Below, piece after piece: positions 1-6,398 of a stretch of DNA of 14,990 nucleotides; within the stretch, counting starts at the first letter, position 1, and each line of letters starts with the position of its first letter. The notes beneath the pieces were generated by a model that did no database searches, was not told the origin of the DNA, and saw only the letters and a list, made by a program, of their open reading frames with translations. Source of the DNA: Eshraghiella sp964576255 (GTDB lineage: Bacteria > Bacillota > Clostridia > Lachnospirales > Lachnospiraceae); assembly GCA_964576255.1 (NCBI GenBank), contig CAZNUK010000057.1:1-14990 (forward strand). The letters run 5' to 3'. Position numbers and translations under genes: made by a program.

Positions 1-53
1 CTAAGGATCTAGTCCATATTGCTTGGGTGCGGGTTCAAGTCCCGCCGACTGCA
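1..53 (+). tRNA. tRNA-Leu (anticodon AAG), 5' end cut by window edge
   Basis: Bases 1-53 are identical to bases 138-190, which are the anticodon loop to 3' end of the complete tRNA-Leu downstream. The fragment begins inside the anticodon loop (anticodon AAG at 3-5), then has the long variable arm, the T arm with GTTCAAGTC, and the 3' acceptor strand ending in discriminator A53. The 3' CCA is not encoded; the next bases are CTT. The D arm and 5' acceptor strand lie outside the window. This is the upstream member of a tandem pair. Confidence 0.93.
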
Positions 54-80
54 CTTTTAAACTAAACATATTTTTTTCTC

Positions 81-95
81 GATGCCTCGGGCATC
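81..95 (+). other. small hairpin in the tRNA spacer
   Basis: GATGCC (81-86) and GGCATC (90-95) can form a perfect 6-bp stem with a 3-nt TCG loop in the 52-nt spacer between the two tRNA-Leu genes. The T run lies before the hairpin rather than after it, so it does not look like an intrinsic terminator for rightward transcription. It may be a structure between two co-transcribed tRNAs, perhaps relevant to processing, but the role is unknown. Confidence 0.4.
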
Positions 96-105
96 ATCCT
101 TAAAC

Positions 106-190
106 GCAGTCGTGGCGGAATTGGCATACGCGCTAGACTAAGGATCTAGTCCATATTGCTTGGGTGCGGGTTCAAGTCCCGCCGACTGCA
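106..190 (+). tRNA. tRNA-Leu (anticodon AAG), complete
   Basis: An 85-nt class II tRNA. The acceptor stem pairs GCAGTCG (106-112) with CGACTGC (183-189), with discriminator A190 as expected for leucine. The anticodon stem pairs 133-137 with 145-149 and encloses the seven-base loop CTAAGGA (138-144), giving anticodon AAG at 140-142. A long variable arm (about 150-165) and a T stem pairing 166-170 with 178-182 complete the fold. CCA is not encoded. The anticodon would read CUU codons; A34 would be expected to be deaminated to inosine by TadA, widening reading to CUC and possibly CUA. An A34 leucine tRNA is uncommon in bacteria. Confidence 0.96.
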
Positions 191-197
191 CTAAATT

Positions 198-229
198 AAG
201 CACTCTGTATTGGGTGTTTTTTTATTTTC
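198..229 (+). terminator. intrinsic terminator after the tRNA-Leu genes
   Basis: CACTC (201-205) pairs with GGGTG (212-216), including one G-T wobble, around a 6-nt loop. The stem can be extended outward by AAG against TTT, and a run of seven T (217-223) plus more T-rich sequence follows directly. It begins eight bases after the tRNA 3' end and separates the tRNA unit from the promoter of the next gene. Confidence 0.75.
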
Positions 230-258
230 TTGAAAGTTTTCTCAAACAATGCTACAAT
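230..258 (+). promoter_or_regulatory. sigma-A type promoter for the S66 peptidase gene
   Basis: The -35 box TTGAAA (230-235) and -10 box TACAAT (253-258) are separated by exactly 17 bp, and TGC directly before the -10 gives an extended -10 element. The predicted start of transcription is near 265, leaving a short leader with a GGAGG ribosome binding site at 274-278. The promoter starts right after the tRNA terminator. Confidence 0.8.
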
Positions 259-291
259 AGTGCTATATTTTATGGAGGATAATTTAAATCT

Positions 292-1134
292 ATGTTGGAT
301 AAAGGAGACACGGTGGGCATAACAGCCTGTTCCAATGCACTATCAAAGGAGTATGAGGAGACCATTAAGGAATTGGACTATTCTTTATATGATGTTGGTC
401 TTACAATGGCAGATTGTAGTTACATATATGGTGAGCATTCCGCTGTAGAAAAGGCAGAACAGCTTAATGCGCTTTTTGCCAATCCGGATATTAAGGCTAT
501 TTTTGATGTTTCCGGTGGCGATGCGGCTAATGAATTATTGCCATATCTGGATTTTGATGTGATTAAGGATAGCGATAAGATTTTTCATGGCTATAGTGAT
601 TTGACTACAATAATTAATGCTATATATGCCAAAACTGATAAGGTGGGTTGTCTGTATGATGTGCGCAATCTTATTTTTGAGTATAGAGAGCGACAGATGG
701 CAGATTTTGTTATGACCGTTATGAGTGGCGAGGATGATTTGTGGAATATTGATTGTGAATTTGTTCAGGGCGAGCGAATGAAGGGCGTTGTCGTGGGTGG
801 AAACGCAAGGTGCTTTTTGAAACTTGCAGGTACAGAATATATGCCGTCTCTTAAGCATAAGATACTTCTCTTGGAAAGCCGAAGCGGTAATGCTGTCAAG
901 GTTAGAAGTTATTTTACACAGCTGGCTCAGATGGGCGTGTTTAAAGAGGTTGAGGGTGTCTTGTTAGGAACTTTTCTGGAAATGGAGAAGGAAGGAATCA
1001 CTACAGCTGCAGATATGCTTAAGGAAATTTGTGGCAATAAGAATCTTCCGATAGCTGTTACTAATGAGGTGGGACATCGTTCTGACTCTAAGGCAGTGTA
1101 CATAGGCAGGGAGCTTGAACTTCCAATGAGATAA
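292..1134 (+). CDS. S66 family peptidase (LD-carboxypeptidase / MccF-like), divergent
   Basis: A 280-residue protein of the S66 serine peptidase family. Members cut the L-Lys/D-Ala bond of recycled muropeptide tetrapeptides in the cytoplasm (LdcA) or cleave microcin C-like adenylates (MccF). Visible family marks are the N-terminal KGDTVGI strand (residues 4-10), the nucleophile elbow GYSD with Ser102, Glu195 in ILLLES, and the C-terminal His262 in VGHRSD, which together make the expected Ser-Glu-His triad. There is no signal peptide. It is a little shorter than usual (about 300-350 residues), and the region after the nucleophile (LYDVRNLIFEY, 121-131) lacks the usual Gly-Pro signature, so substrate cannot be assigned. 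The ATG at 292 follows GGAGG with a rather long 13-nt spacer, but no better in-frame start is visible. It stands alone between its own promoter and terminator. Confidence 0.82.
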   Translation: MLDKGDTVGITACSNALSKEYEETIKELDYSLYDVGLTMADCSYIYGEHSAVEKAEQLNALFANPDIKAIFDVSGGDAANELLPYLDFDVIKDSDKIFHGYSDLTTIINAIYAKTDKVGCLYDVRNLIFEYRERQMADFVMTVMSGEDDLWNIDCEFVQGERMKGVVVGGNARCFLKLAGTEYMPSLKHKILLLESRSGNAVKVRSYFTQLAQMGVFKEVEGVLLGTFLEMEKEGITTAADMLKEICGNKNLPIAVTNEVGHRSDSKAVYIGRELELPMR

Positions 1135-1153
1135 TTACAGAAAGAATTTATAT

Positions 1154-1189
1154 AATCGCTGTGAGCGTAAGCTTGCGGCGATTTTTTTT
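1154..1189 (+). terminator. intrinsic terminator with GTAA tetraloop
   Basis: A 13-bp stem (1154-1166 with 1171-1183, including some G-T pairs) is closed by a GTAA (GNRA) loop at 1167-1170 and followed by eight T (1182-1189). It starts 19 bases after the stop codon of the S66 peptidase gene and isolates that gene from secDF. Confidence 0.9.
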
Positions 1190-1221
1190 CTGTGGCAAAC
1201 TAATGTAAAGAGATGCTATAC

Positions 1222-1250
1222 TTTTCATAAAAAGTTAAATGTGATATAAT
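1222..1250 (+). promoter_or_regulatory. promoter for secDF-recJ-apt
   Basis: A perfect -10 box TATAAT (1245-1250) is preceded by TGA, giving the extended -10 TG motif. At a 17-bp spacing there is a weaker -35 box TTTTCA (1222-1227). Predicted transcription start is near 1257, about 23 nt before the secDF start codon. It is the only clear promoter between the upstream terminator and secDF. Confidence 0.75.
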
Positions 1251-1279
1251 GAGTAAGATTTGTGCGAAGGAGAAGTATT

Positions 1280-3544
1280 ATGAAAATTTGGAAAAAGATA
1301 TTGGCATTAATATTACTTGTAGGAGGTATAGGGTTAATTGGATATACCGCGTTGTTTGGATTTCCCGGAACCAACGGAAAAGGCAGTGCTTCCAATATTA
1401 AATTGGGTCTCGATTTGGCAGGTGGTGTGAGTATTACCTATCAGACAGTTGGAGATGTGACGGCTCAGGAATTGTCAGATGTTGTATACAAGATGCAGCA
1501 GCGAGTTGAAGATTACGATGGTGCTCAGGTATATGCTGAAGGTGACAACAGAGTAACAATTGAAATTCCGGGTGTGGAGGATGCGACAAGCGTCCTTGAG
1601 GAGCTTGGTAAACCGGGAGCAATTTATTTTATTTTGCAGTATACAGAGGATGGTAAAACTGTCAATTATAAATATAATTCAGATGCGGGCAGATATGAGC
1701 TTGCCAGAAGCCTTGAAGAAATAGAAGCAGATGGCTGTGTGGTAATTACAGGTGTTGATGTTAAAGATGCTGATGCAGGGTATCAGACTACCCAGACCGG
1801 AGCCAGAGAGCCTGTAGTAGAATTTGTTCTTAATGAAAGCGGAACTGCACAGTTTGCTGACGCTACTACACTGGCTAAGAGTGAAGGATGGAGTATTGGA
1901 ATATATTATAATGGAGAATTTATCAGTGTTCCTATGGTATCAACAGCCATAACCGGTGGCAGTGGAGTAATTACCGGTATGGATGATATCGAAGAAGCCA
2001 AAACACTTGCTTCTAACATTAGAATCGGAGCACTTCCTGTGGAGCTTGAGGAGATTTCTTCACAGGTGGTAGGTGCAACGCTTGGAGAGGAAGCAATTGG
2101 TACAAGCTTAATCGGTGCTGCAATTGGTTTTGTCGTACTGTTTATCTTTATGATTGTCGTATACAGAGTTCCGGGCTTGGCAGCTAATATTGCACTTGTG
2201 GCATATACCGGGCTTATGTTAATTATTATGAATGTATATAACCTTACATTGACCCTTCCGGGTATTGCAGGTATTGTGCTTTCAATTGGAATGGCAGTGG
2301 ATGCCAACGTTATTATTTTCTCAAGAATAAAGGAAGAACTGGCAGAAGGTGCAGAGGTAAGAGAAGCTATTAAGAATGGCTATTCCAAGGCTCTTTCAGC
2401 CATTATAGATGGTAATGTTACCACACTTATTGCAGCAATCGTGCTTGGAATATTGGGAACCGGTCCGGTAAAAGGATTTGCAGTTACCCTTGGTATGGGT
2501 ATTGTTTTATCAATGATATCCTCATTGCTTATTTCAAGATGGGTTTTACTTCTTATGTATCATTTTGGTCTTAACAAAAAAGGTATGTATGGAGTTGCCA
2601 AAAGTAGAGCCAGCATTGATTTCTTATCTAAGAGAAAAATGTTTTTTGGAATTTCCGGCACGGTAATTGCCATTGGTGTTGTGTTTATGGTGGTTAACGG
2701 TGCAACGGGCAAAGGTGCATTTAACCTGGATTTGGATTTTTCGGGCGGAACTGTTACCAGTGTAACATTTAATGAAGAGTATTCTTTAAGTGAGGTGGAT
2801 GAACAGATTATTCCAATTATTAAAGAAACCACCGGTGTTACAACAGTGCAGCAGCAAAAAGTTAAAAACAGCAACACAGTTGTTTTCAAAACACAGATGT
2901 TAGATTTGGAGCAGAGAACTGCACTTAATCAGGCACTTGAACAGGAATTTGGGCTGGATACATCGGATAATAGTGTTGTAAGCTCACAAAATATCAGTGC
3001 TACAGTAAGTAAAGAGATGAGAAGAGATGCGATTGTTGCTGTTAGTGTAGCAACAGTTTTGATGCTAATATATATTCTTATCAGATTTAAGGATATTAAA
3101 TTTGCAGGAAGTGCAATTATTGCTCTTGTTCATGATATAGCAATTGTTGTTGTGTATTATGCTATATCAAGAACTGATGTTGGTAATACCTTTATTGCCT
3201 GTCTGCTTACAATTCTTGGATACTCAATTAATGCTACGATAGTTATTTTTGACAGAATAAGAGAGAATATGAATATGGAGAGTATGCAGCATGCTACCCT
3301 TTCGGATGTGGTTAACAACAGTATTACTGTTACACTCAGCAGAAGTATTAATACATCGCTTACCACATTTATCACAATATTTGCACTGTTTGTGGTTGGT
3401 GTTGATTCAATCAGAGAATTTGCAGCACCTATAATGGTGGGAATAGTTGCGGGAGGATATTCTTCTGTATGTATTTCCGGAGCTTTATGGTATGTAATGA
3501 AAAAAGCATCCATTAAGAGAATGATGAAAACACTCGAGGAATAA
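1280..3544 (+). CDS. secDF: fused protein translocase subunit SecDF
   Basis: A 754-residue membrane protein joining SecD and SecF, which uses the proton motive force to help SecYEG/SecA complete protein export. It has an N-terminal membrane segment (about 5-25), a SecD half with LGLDLAGG (42-49), a large external domain, and six-helix membrane bundles from about 275 to 430 and 585 to 740. GMAVDANVIIFSRI (337-350) holds Asp341, matching the proton-relay Asp340 of Thermus SecDF. The SecF half starts near 450 and has LDLDFSGG (483-490), LGYSINATIVIFDRIREN (646-663) and SRSINTSLTTF (687-697), where Arg688 matches Thermus Arg671. Oddly, Ala652 stands where most SecF proteins have Asp or Glu. The start is ATG 1280, six nt after AAGGAGA (1267-1273); an upstream in-frame GTG at 1262 overlaps no ribosome binding site. 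RecJ follows after 15 bp. Confidence 0.95.
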   Translation: MKIWKKILALILLVGGIGLIGYTALFGFPGTNGKGSASNIKLGLDLAGGVSITYQTVGDVTAQELSDVVYKMQQRVEDYDGAQVYAEGDNRVTIEIPGVEDATSVLEELGKPGAIYFILQYTEDGKTVNYKYNSDAGRYELARSLEEIEADGCVVITGVDVKDADAGYQTTQTGAREPVVEFVLNESGTAQFADATTLAKSEGWSIGIYYNGEFISVPMVSTAITGGSGVITGMDDIEEAKTLASNIRIGALPVELEEISSQVVGATLGEEAIGTSLIGAAIGFVVLFIFMIVVYRVPGLAANIALVAYTGLMLIIMNVYNLTLTLPGIAGIVLSIGMAVDANVIIFSRIKEELAEGAEVREAIKNGYSKALSAIIDGNVTTLIAAIVLGILGTGPVKGFAVTLGMGIVLSMISSLLISRWVLLLMYHFGLNKKGMYGVAKSRASIDFLSKRKMFFGISGTVIAIGVVFMVVNGATGKGAFNLDLDFSGGTVTSVTFNEEYSLSEVDEQIIPIIKETTGVTTVQQQKVKNSNTVVFKTQMLDLEQRTALNQALEQEFGLDTSDNSVVSSQNISATVSKEMRRDAIVAVSVATVLMLIYILIRFKDIKFAGSAIIALVHDIAIVVVYYAISRTDVGNTFIACLLTILGYSINATIVIFDRIRENMNMESMQHATLSDVVNNSITVTLSRSINTSLTTFITIFALFVVGVDSIREFAAPIMVGIVAGGYSSVCISGALWYVMKKASIKRMMKTLEE

Positions 3545-3559
3545 CTTAGGAGGCATACT

Positions 3560-5281
3560 ATGGAAGAATGGCGGGTTCATTCTAAGAAAGCTGATTTTGA
3601 AGCATTAAGTAAAGTCTTTTCGCTTGATCCGGTTGTTACGAGAATAATACGTAACAGAGATGTTGTTGGTGAGGCTAGTGTTGATAAATATCTTAATGGC
3701 ACAATTAAAGATTTGTACTCTCCCCATATGATGAAGGATATGGATTGTGGAGTTGAACTTATTAATAAAGCAATTAATAATAAAAGTAAAATCCGTATAA
3801 TCGGTGATTACGATATAGACGGAATATGCTCCATATACATCTTGTACAAAGGGATGAAAAACCTTAATGCACTTGTGGATTACGAAGTGCCGGACAGAGT
3901 AATTGATGGATACGGAATTAATAAAAAACTTATTGATAATGCTCATAAAGACGGGGTGGAAGTAATTATAACCTGCGATAACGGAATTGCAGCAGTTTCC
4001 CAGATTGAGTATGCCAAAAGTCTTGGTATGACAGTGATTGTTACTGACCATCACGACGTTCAATATGAAGAAAATAATGGGAAGAAGAATTTCCTTGTAC
4101 CGGCTGCGGATGCTGTCATTAATCCTAAACAGGAGGATTGTAATTATCCATTTAAAATGCTTTGTGGGGCTGGCGTGGCGTATAAATTTATCTGTGCATT
4201 GTATGAAAGCTTTGGAATGGAGGCTTCTCGGGCAGATGAATTCATTGAATTTGCGGCAATTGCCACAGTTGGCGATATTGTGGATTTGCAGGACGAGAAT
4301 AGAATTCTCGTAAAAGAAGGACTTAGAAGAATTCAAAACACCAATAATCAGGGACTGATGGCACTTTTAAGGGTAACGGAGATAATCGGGGCTTCTATTT
4401 CGGCATATCACATTGGTTTTATTTTGGGTCCATGTCTTAATGCCAGTGGAAGACTTGATACTGCCAAGAAGGCTATTAAGCTTTTTCTTGCTGATAATAG
4501 AGAAGTGGCGGAAAAATATGCCGGGGAACTTAAGTCGCTTAACGACGAACGTAAAAACCTTACCATAAAAGCAACCAATGAAGCAGTTAAAATCGTAAGT
4601 GAATCTTCGCTTATAGATGATAAAGTTCTGGTAGTATATCTTCCGGAATGTCACGAAAGTATAGCCGGAATTGTTGCGGGAAGGATTAAAGAAACCTTTT
4701 ATCGTCCCACAATTGTTCTGACCAGAGGCAGTGAAGGAGTCAAAGGCTCAGCGAGGTCTATTGAAGGCTATAATATTTTTGAAAAACTTATGGAAGTTAA
4801 GGGGCTTCTTACCAAGTTTGGCGGTCACCCTATGGCAGCAGGTCTTTCTCTTGATGAACATAATATTGAACCTCTTAGAAAGGCACTTAATGAAAATCAT
4901 GGAATGACAGAGGGCGATTTGGTTCGTAAGGTGTGGATTGATGTGCCTATGCCGGTGGATTATATTTCGCCCGGGCTTATTAGTGATTTGGAATGTCTGG
5001 CACCGTTTGGCAAAGGTAATGAAAAACCTGTTTTTGCAGATAAAAATCTTACAATCCGTCAGATACAGACGCTTGGCAAAAATAATAATTTTACCAGGAT
5101 GTATCTGGAAAATAGCAGGGGCTTTGTAATTGAAGCAGTAGGCTTTTTTGAAGCAGGGGAATTAAAAACGGCATATGCCGGTAATAAAAAGATTTCCTGC
5201 ACTTATTATCCTGAAATTAACGAGTTTCGGGGCAATAGGAAACTACAGATTAATATAACAGGATACAAAATAGAAGCTTAG
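3560..5281 (+). CDS. recJ: single-stranded-DNA-specific exonuclease RecJ
   Basis: A 573-residue DHH-family 5'-3' ssDNA exonuclease used in recombinational and mismatch repair. The phosphoesterase motifs are present in order: GDYDIDG (82-88), TCDNG (138-142), TDHHD (162-166), VGDIVDL (237-243) and the SGRLDTA segment (296-302). The DHHA1 domain is marked by HESIAGIVAGRIKE (365-378) and GGHPMAAG (421-428), and a C-terminal OB-like domain follows from about 460. The length fits the core RecJ form without the extra C-terminal region seen in the longer Bacillus protein. The start is fixed by AGGAGG (3548-3553) six nt before ATG 3560. It lies between secDF and apt, the usual arrangement in Firmicutes, and is probably co-transcribed with both. 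Confidence 0.95.
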   Translation: MEEWRVHSKKADFEALSKVFSLDPVVTRIIRNRDVVGEASVDKYLNGTIKDLYSPHMMKDMDCGVELINKAINNKSKIRIIGDYDIDGICSIYILYKGMKNLNALVDYEVPDRVIDGYGINKKLIDNAHKDGVEVIITCDNGIAAVSQIEYAKSLGMTVIVTDHHDVQYEENNGKKNFLVPAADAVINPKQEDCNYPFKMLCGAGVAYKFICALYESFGMEASRADEFIEFAAIATVGDIVDLQDENRILVKEGLRRIQNTNNQGLMALLRVTEIIGASISAYHIGFILGPCLNASGRLDTAKKAIKLFLADNREVAEKYAGELKSLNDERKNLTIKATNEAVKIVSESSLIDDKVLVVYLPECHESIAGIVAGRIKETFYRPTIVLTRGSEGVKGSARSIEGYNIFEKLMEVKGLLTKFGGHPMAAGLSLDEHNIEPLRKALNENHGMTEGDLVRKVWIDVPMPVDYISPGLISDLECLAPFGKGNEKPVFADKNLTIRQIQTLGKNNNFTRMYLENSRGFVIEAVGFFEAGELKTAYAGNKKISCTYYPEINEFRGNRKLQINITGYKIEA

Positions 5282-5293
5282 GAGGACATGTAT

Positions 5294-5818
5294 ATGAAGA
5301 AAATTGAGGAGTATGTTAGAACAATTCCGGATTTTCCGGAGCCGGGAATTATGTTTCGTGATGTTACGAGTGTAATTCAAGATGCGGACGGACTTTCTTT
5401 GGCAATTGACAGCATGGATGAATTACTAAAGGATGTGGATTTTGATGTGGTGGCAGGTCCTGAGTCCAGAGGTTTTGTTTTTGGAGTTCCTATCGCATAT
5501 AAGAACCATAAATCCTTTGTTCCGGTTCGCAAGAAGGGCAAACTGCCATGCGAAACCATAGAAGAGGAATACGCATTGGAATACGGAACAGCAGTTGTTG
5601 AAATGCATAAGGATTCCATTAAACCGGGGCAGAAGGTTGTTATTGTGGATGATTTAATGGCAACGGGAGGAACTCTTAAGGCAATCTGCAATATGGTGGA
5701 GCACTTAGGTGGTAAAGTGGAACGTATCGTTGTACTTATGGAGCTTATGGGGCTTAACGGAAGAGAGCACTTAAAGGGATATGATTTAGAATCTGTAATT
5801 AAATATCCGGGTAAATAG
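5294..5818 (+). CDS. apt: adenine phosphoribosyltransferase
   Basis: A 174-residue type I phosphoribosyltransferase that salvages adenine by joining it to PRPP to make AMP in the cytoplasm. The N-terminal IPDFPEPGIMFRDVT (11-25) is the Apt signature, GPESRGFVFG (55-64) is the pyrophosphate-contacting loop, and VVIVDDLMATGGT (115-127) is the PRPP-binding motif. The length is normal. GGAGG at 5281-5285 overlaps the recJ stop codon and is eight nt before ATG 5294; the ATG at 5288 is only two nt away and therefore unlikely. It is the last gene of the secDF-recJ-apt unit and is followed by a strong hairpin. Confidence 0.96.
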   Translation: MKKIEEYVRTIPDFPEPGIMFRDVTSVIQDADGLSLAIDSMDELLKDVDFDVVAGPESRGFVFGVPIAYKNHKSFVPVRKKGKLPCETIEEEYALEYGTAVVEMHKDSIKPGQKVVIVDDLMATGGTLKAICNMVEHLGGKVERIVVLMELMGLNGREHLKGYDLESVIKYPGK

Positions 5819-5862
5819 AAAATCAGGAGAATACGTATGGTTATGTGTTCTCCTGATTTTTT
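5819..5862. terminator. bidirectional terminator between apt and xre
   Basis: A perfect 13-bp inverted repeat (5819-5831 with 5848-5860), extendable inward by three more pairs, starts one base after the apt stop codon. On the + strand it ends in a T run (5857-5862). On the - strand the mirrored arm ends in TTTTC, so it can also serve the convergent xre gene. The right arm lies inside the last codons of xre, so coding sequence and terminator overlap. Confidence 0.85.
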
Positions 5863-6170
5863 GTTTCATTGGATTTCTTTTTGGAATCTGAATTCCTGTA
5901 CTCTTCTATAAGATTTTCTATAGCTTTAATTTCGTCACTTTCTAAATCGGATATATCGATAAATTCTTTGTCGGAACCATAGATTATATAATCCGTAGTG
6001 GTGTGAAAATGTGCGGCATATTTTATTAATATTTCGTAGGACGGAGTTCTGGTACCTGCTTCGTATGAGCAGATTGTACTGGAACGTAGTCCAAAAAGTG
6101 CAGCGAGTTGAATTTGTGTCAGATTTTTCTGTTCACGCAATTTTCGCATTCGCAAACCCATGTTAACCAT
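5841..6170 (-). CDS. XRE-family HTH transcriptional regulator
   Basis: A 109-residue protein with an N-terminal XRE/Cro-like helix-turn-helix. MGLRMRKLREQKNLTQIQLA (4-23) forms the first helices, SSTICSYEAGTRTPS (30-44) is the recognition helix and following turn, and ILIKYAAHFHTTTDYIIYG (47-65) closes the domain. The C-terminal part (66-109) is charged, rich in Glu, Asn and Lys, and has no recognised domain; it might be a short oligomerisation or disordered tail. The start is set at ATG 6170-6168, eight nt after AGAGGA on the - strand; a TTG two codons earlier is too close to that site. It is the only - strand gene in the window, convergent with apt and divergent from rel. The paired palindromes in the divergent region are its likely operators, implying autoregulation and control of rel (inference). 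Confidence 0.88.
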   Translation of the reverse strand: MVNMGLRMRKLREQKNLTQIQLAALFGLRSSTICSYEAGTRTPSYEILIKYAAHFHTTTDYIIYGSDKEFIDISDLESDEIKAIENLIEEYRNSDSKKKSNETKNQENT

Positions 6171-6212
6171 AGTCAAAGTCCTCTAGTGATAATTTATTTA
6201 ATCATTAGTTAG

Positions 6213-6240
6213 TTTTCACCGATAGTGTAATAAATATAAT
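6213..6240 (+). promoter_or_regulatory. candidate rel promoter lying between the XRE operators
   Basis: A -10 box TATAAT (6235-6240) lies 16 bp from TTTTCA (6213-6218), the same -35 variant seen at the secDF promoter. The -35 falls inside the left palindrome and the -10 touches the right palindrome, so a repressor bound there would cover the promoter. Transcription would start near 6247 and give a leader of about 150 nt before the rel start codon. Confidence 0.55.
6214..6230. promoter_or_regulatory. operator-like palindrome 1 (XRE site)
   Basis: TTTCACCGATAGTGTAA is an imperfect inverted repeat of the form TTTCAC-N5-GTGAAA with one mismatch in the right arm (GTGTAA). It is centred at 6222, 26 bp from the centre of the matching site at 6240-6256. 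Its position in the xre/rel divergent region suggests the XRE protein as the binder (inference). Confidence 0.6.
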
Positions 6241-6255
6241 TTCACTGTTGGTGAA
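6227..6255 (-). promoter_or_regulatory. weak candidate xre promoter
   Basis: On the - strand, TTCACC (6255-6250) and TATTAC (6232-6227) are spaced by 17 bp and match the sigma-A boxes at four of six positions each. If real, it is face to face with the rightward promoter and also covered by both palindromes. Boxes are poor, so this is only a candidate. Confidence 0.3.
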
Positions 6256-6256
6256 A
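6240..6256. promoter_or_regulatory. operator-like palindrome 2 (XRE site)
   Basis: TTTCACTGTTGGTGAAA is a perfect inverted repeat: six-base arms TTTCAC and GTGAAA around a 5-bp spacer. It is the better of the two sites and begins at the last base of the candidate rel -10 box. Together the pair also forms a larger palindrome, with TTTTCACC at 6213-6220 and GGTGAAAA at 6250-6257. Confidence 0.68.
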
Positions 6257-6398
6257 ATGAGAAAAATAGTTCAAATATTTTTGAAGGAGCTATGCAGAAA
6301 ATAGAAATAGTTGATTTTTTGAACCTAAAGCTATAAAATAGTAATATTAATATTCTTGAATTTTACACGAGGGTACAAGTCTGCCCGAGGAGGACCTT
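6257..6398 (+). promoter_or_regulatory. AT-rich leader of rel with inverted repeats and a second candidate promoter
   Basis: There is no convincing gene here. TTCAAA (6270-6275) and TTTGAA (6280-6285) make a small hairpin, while GTTCAAA (6269-6275) can instead pair with TTTGAAC (6318-6324). A second possible promoter, TTGAAC (6319-6324) and TAATAT (6342-6347) with 17-bp spacing, would bypass the operators. The region ends with a strong GAGGAGG ribosome binding site at 6387-6393. I see no T-box, known riboswitch core or intrinsic terminator. Confidence 0.4.

Noticed and set aside
81..95. Hairpin between the tRNA genes as a terminator
   Set aside because: The T run precedes the stem rather than following it, and the two tRNAs most likely form one transcript.
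1262..1279. Upstream GTG start for SecDF adding six residues
   Set aside because: The ribosome binding site AAGGAGA lies inside this stretch and points to ATG 1280; the extra residues would also precede a normal N-terminal membrane segment.
3605..4336. Long open frame of 243 codons on the - strand inside recJ
   Set aside because: It lies wholly within the recJ coding sequence, resembles no family I recognise, and has no ribosome binding site or promoter; it is explained by codon bias of the real gene. The same applies to the other antisense frames in secDF, rel, hemZ and aspS.
6292..6336. Possible 14-codon leader peptide after GAAGGAG, upstream of rel
   Set aside because: The ribosome binding site is only two nt from the ATG, the peptide has no regulatory codon run, and no terminator/antiterminator pair follows it.
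6365..6393. Repeated CGAGG near the rel start as a riboswitch or regulatory stem
   Set aside because: The two copies are direct repeats, not inverted; only a 3-bp GGG/CCC pairing is possible and the second copy is simply the ribosome binding site.
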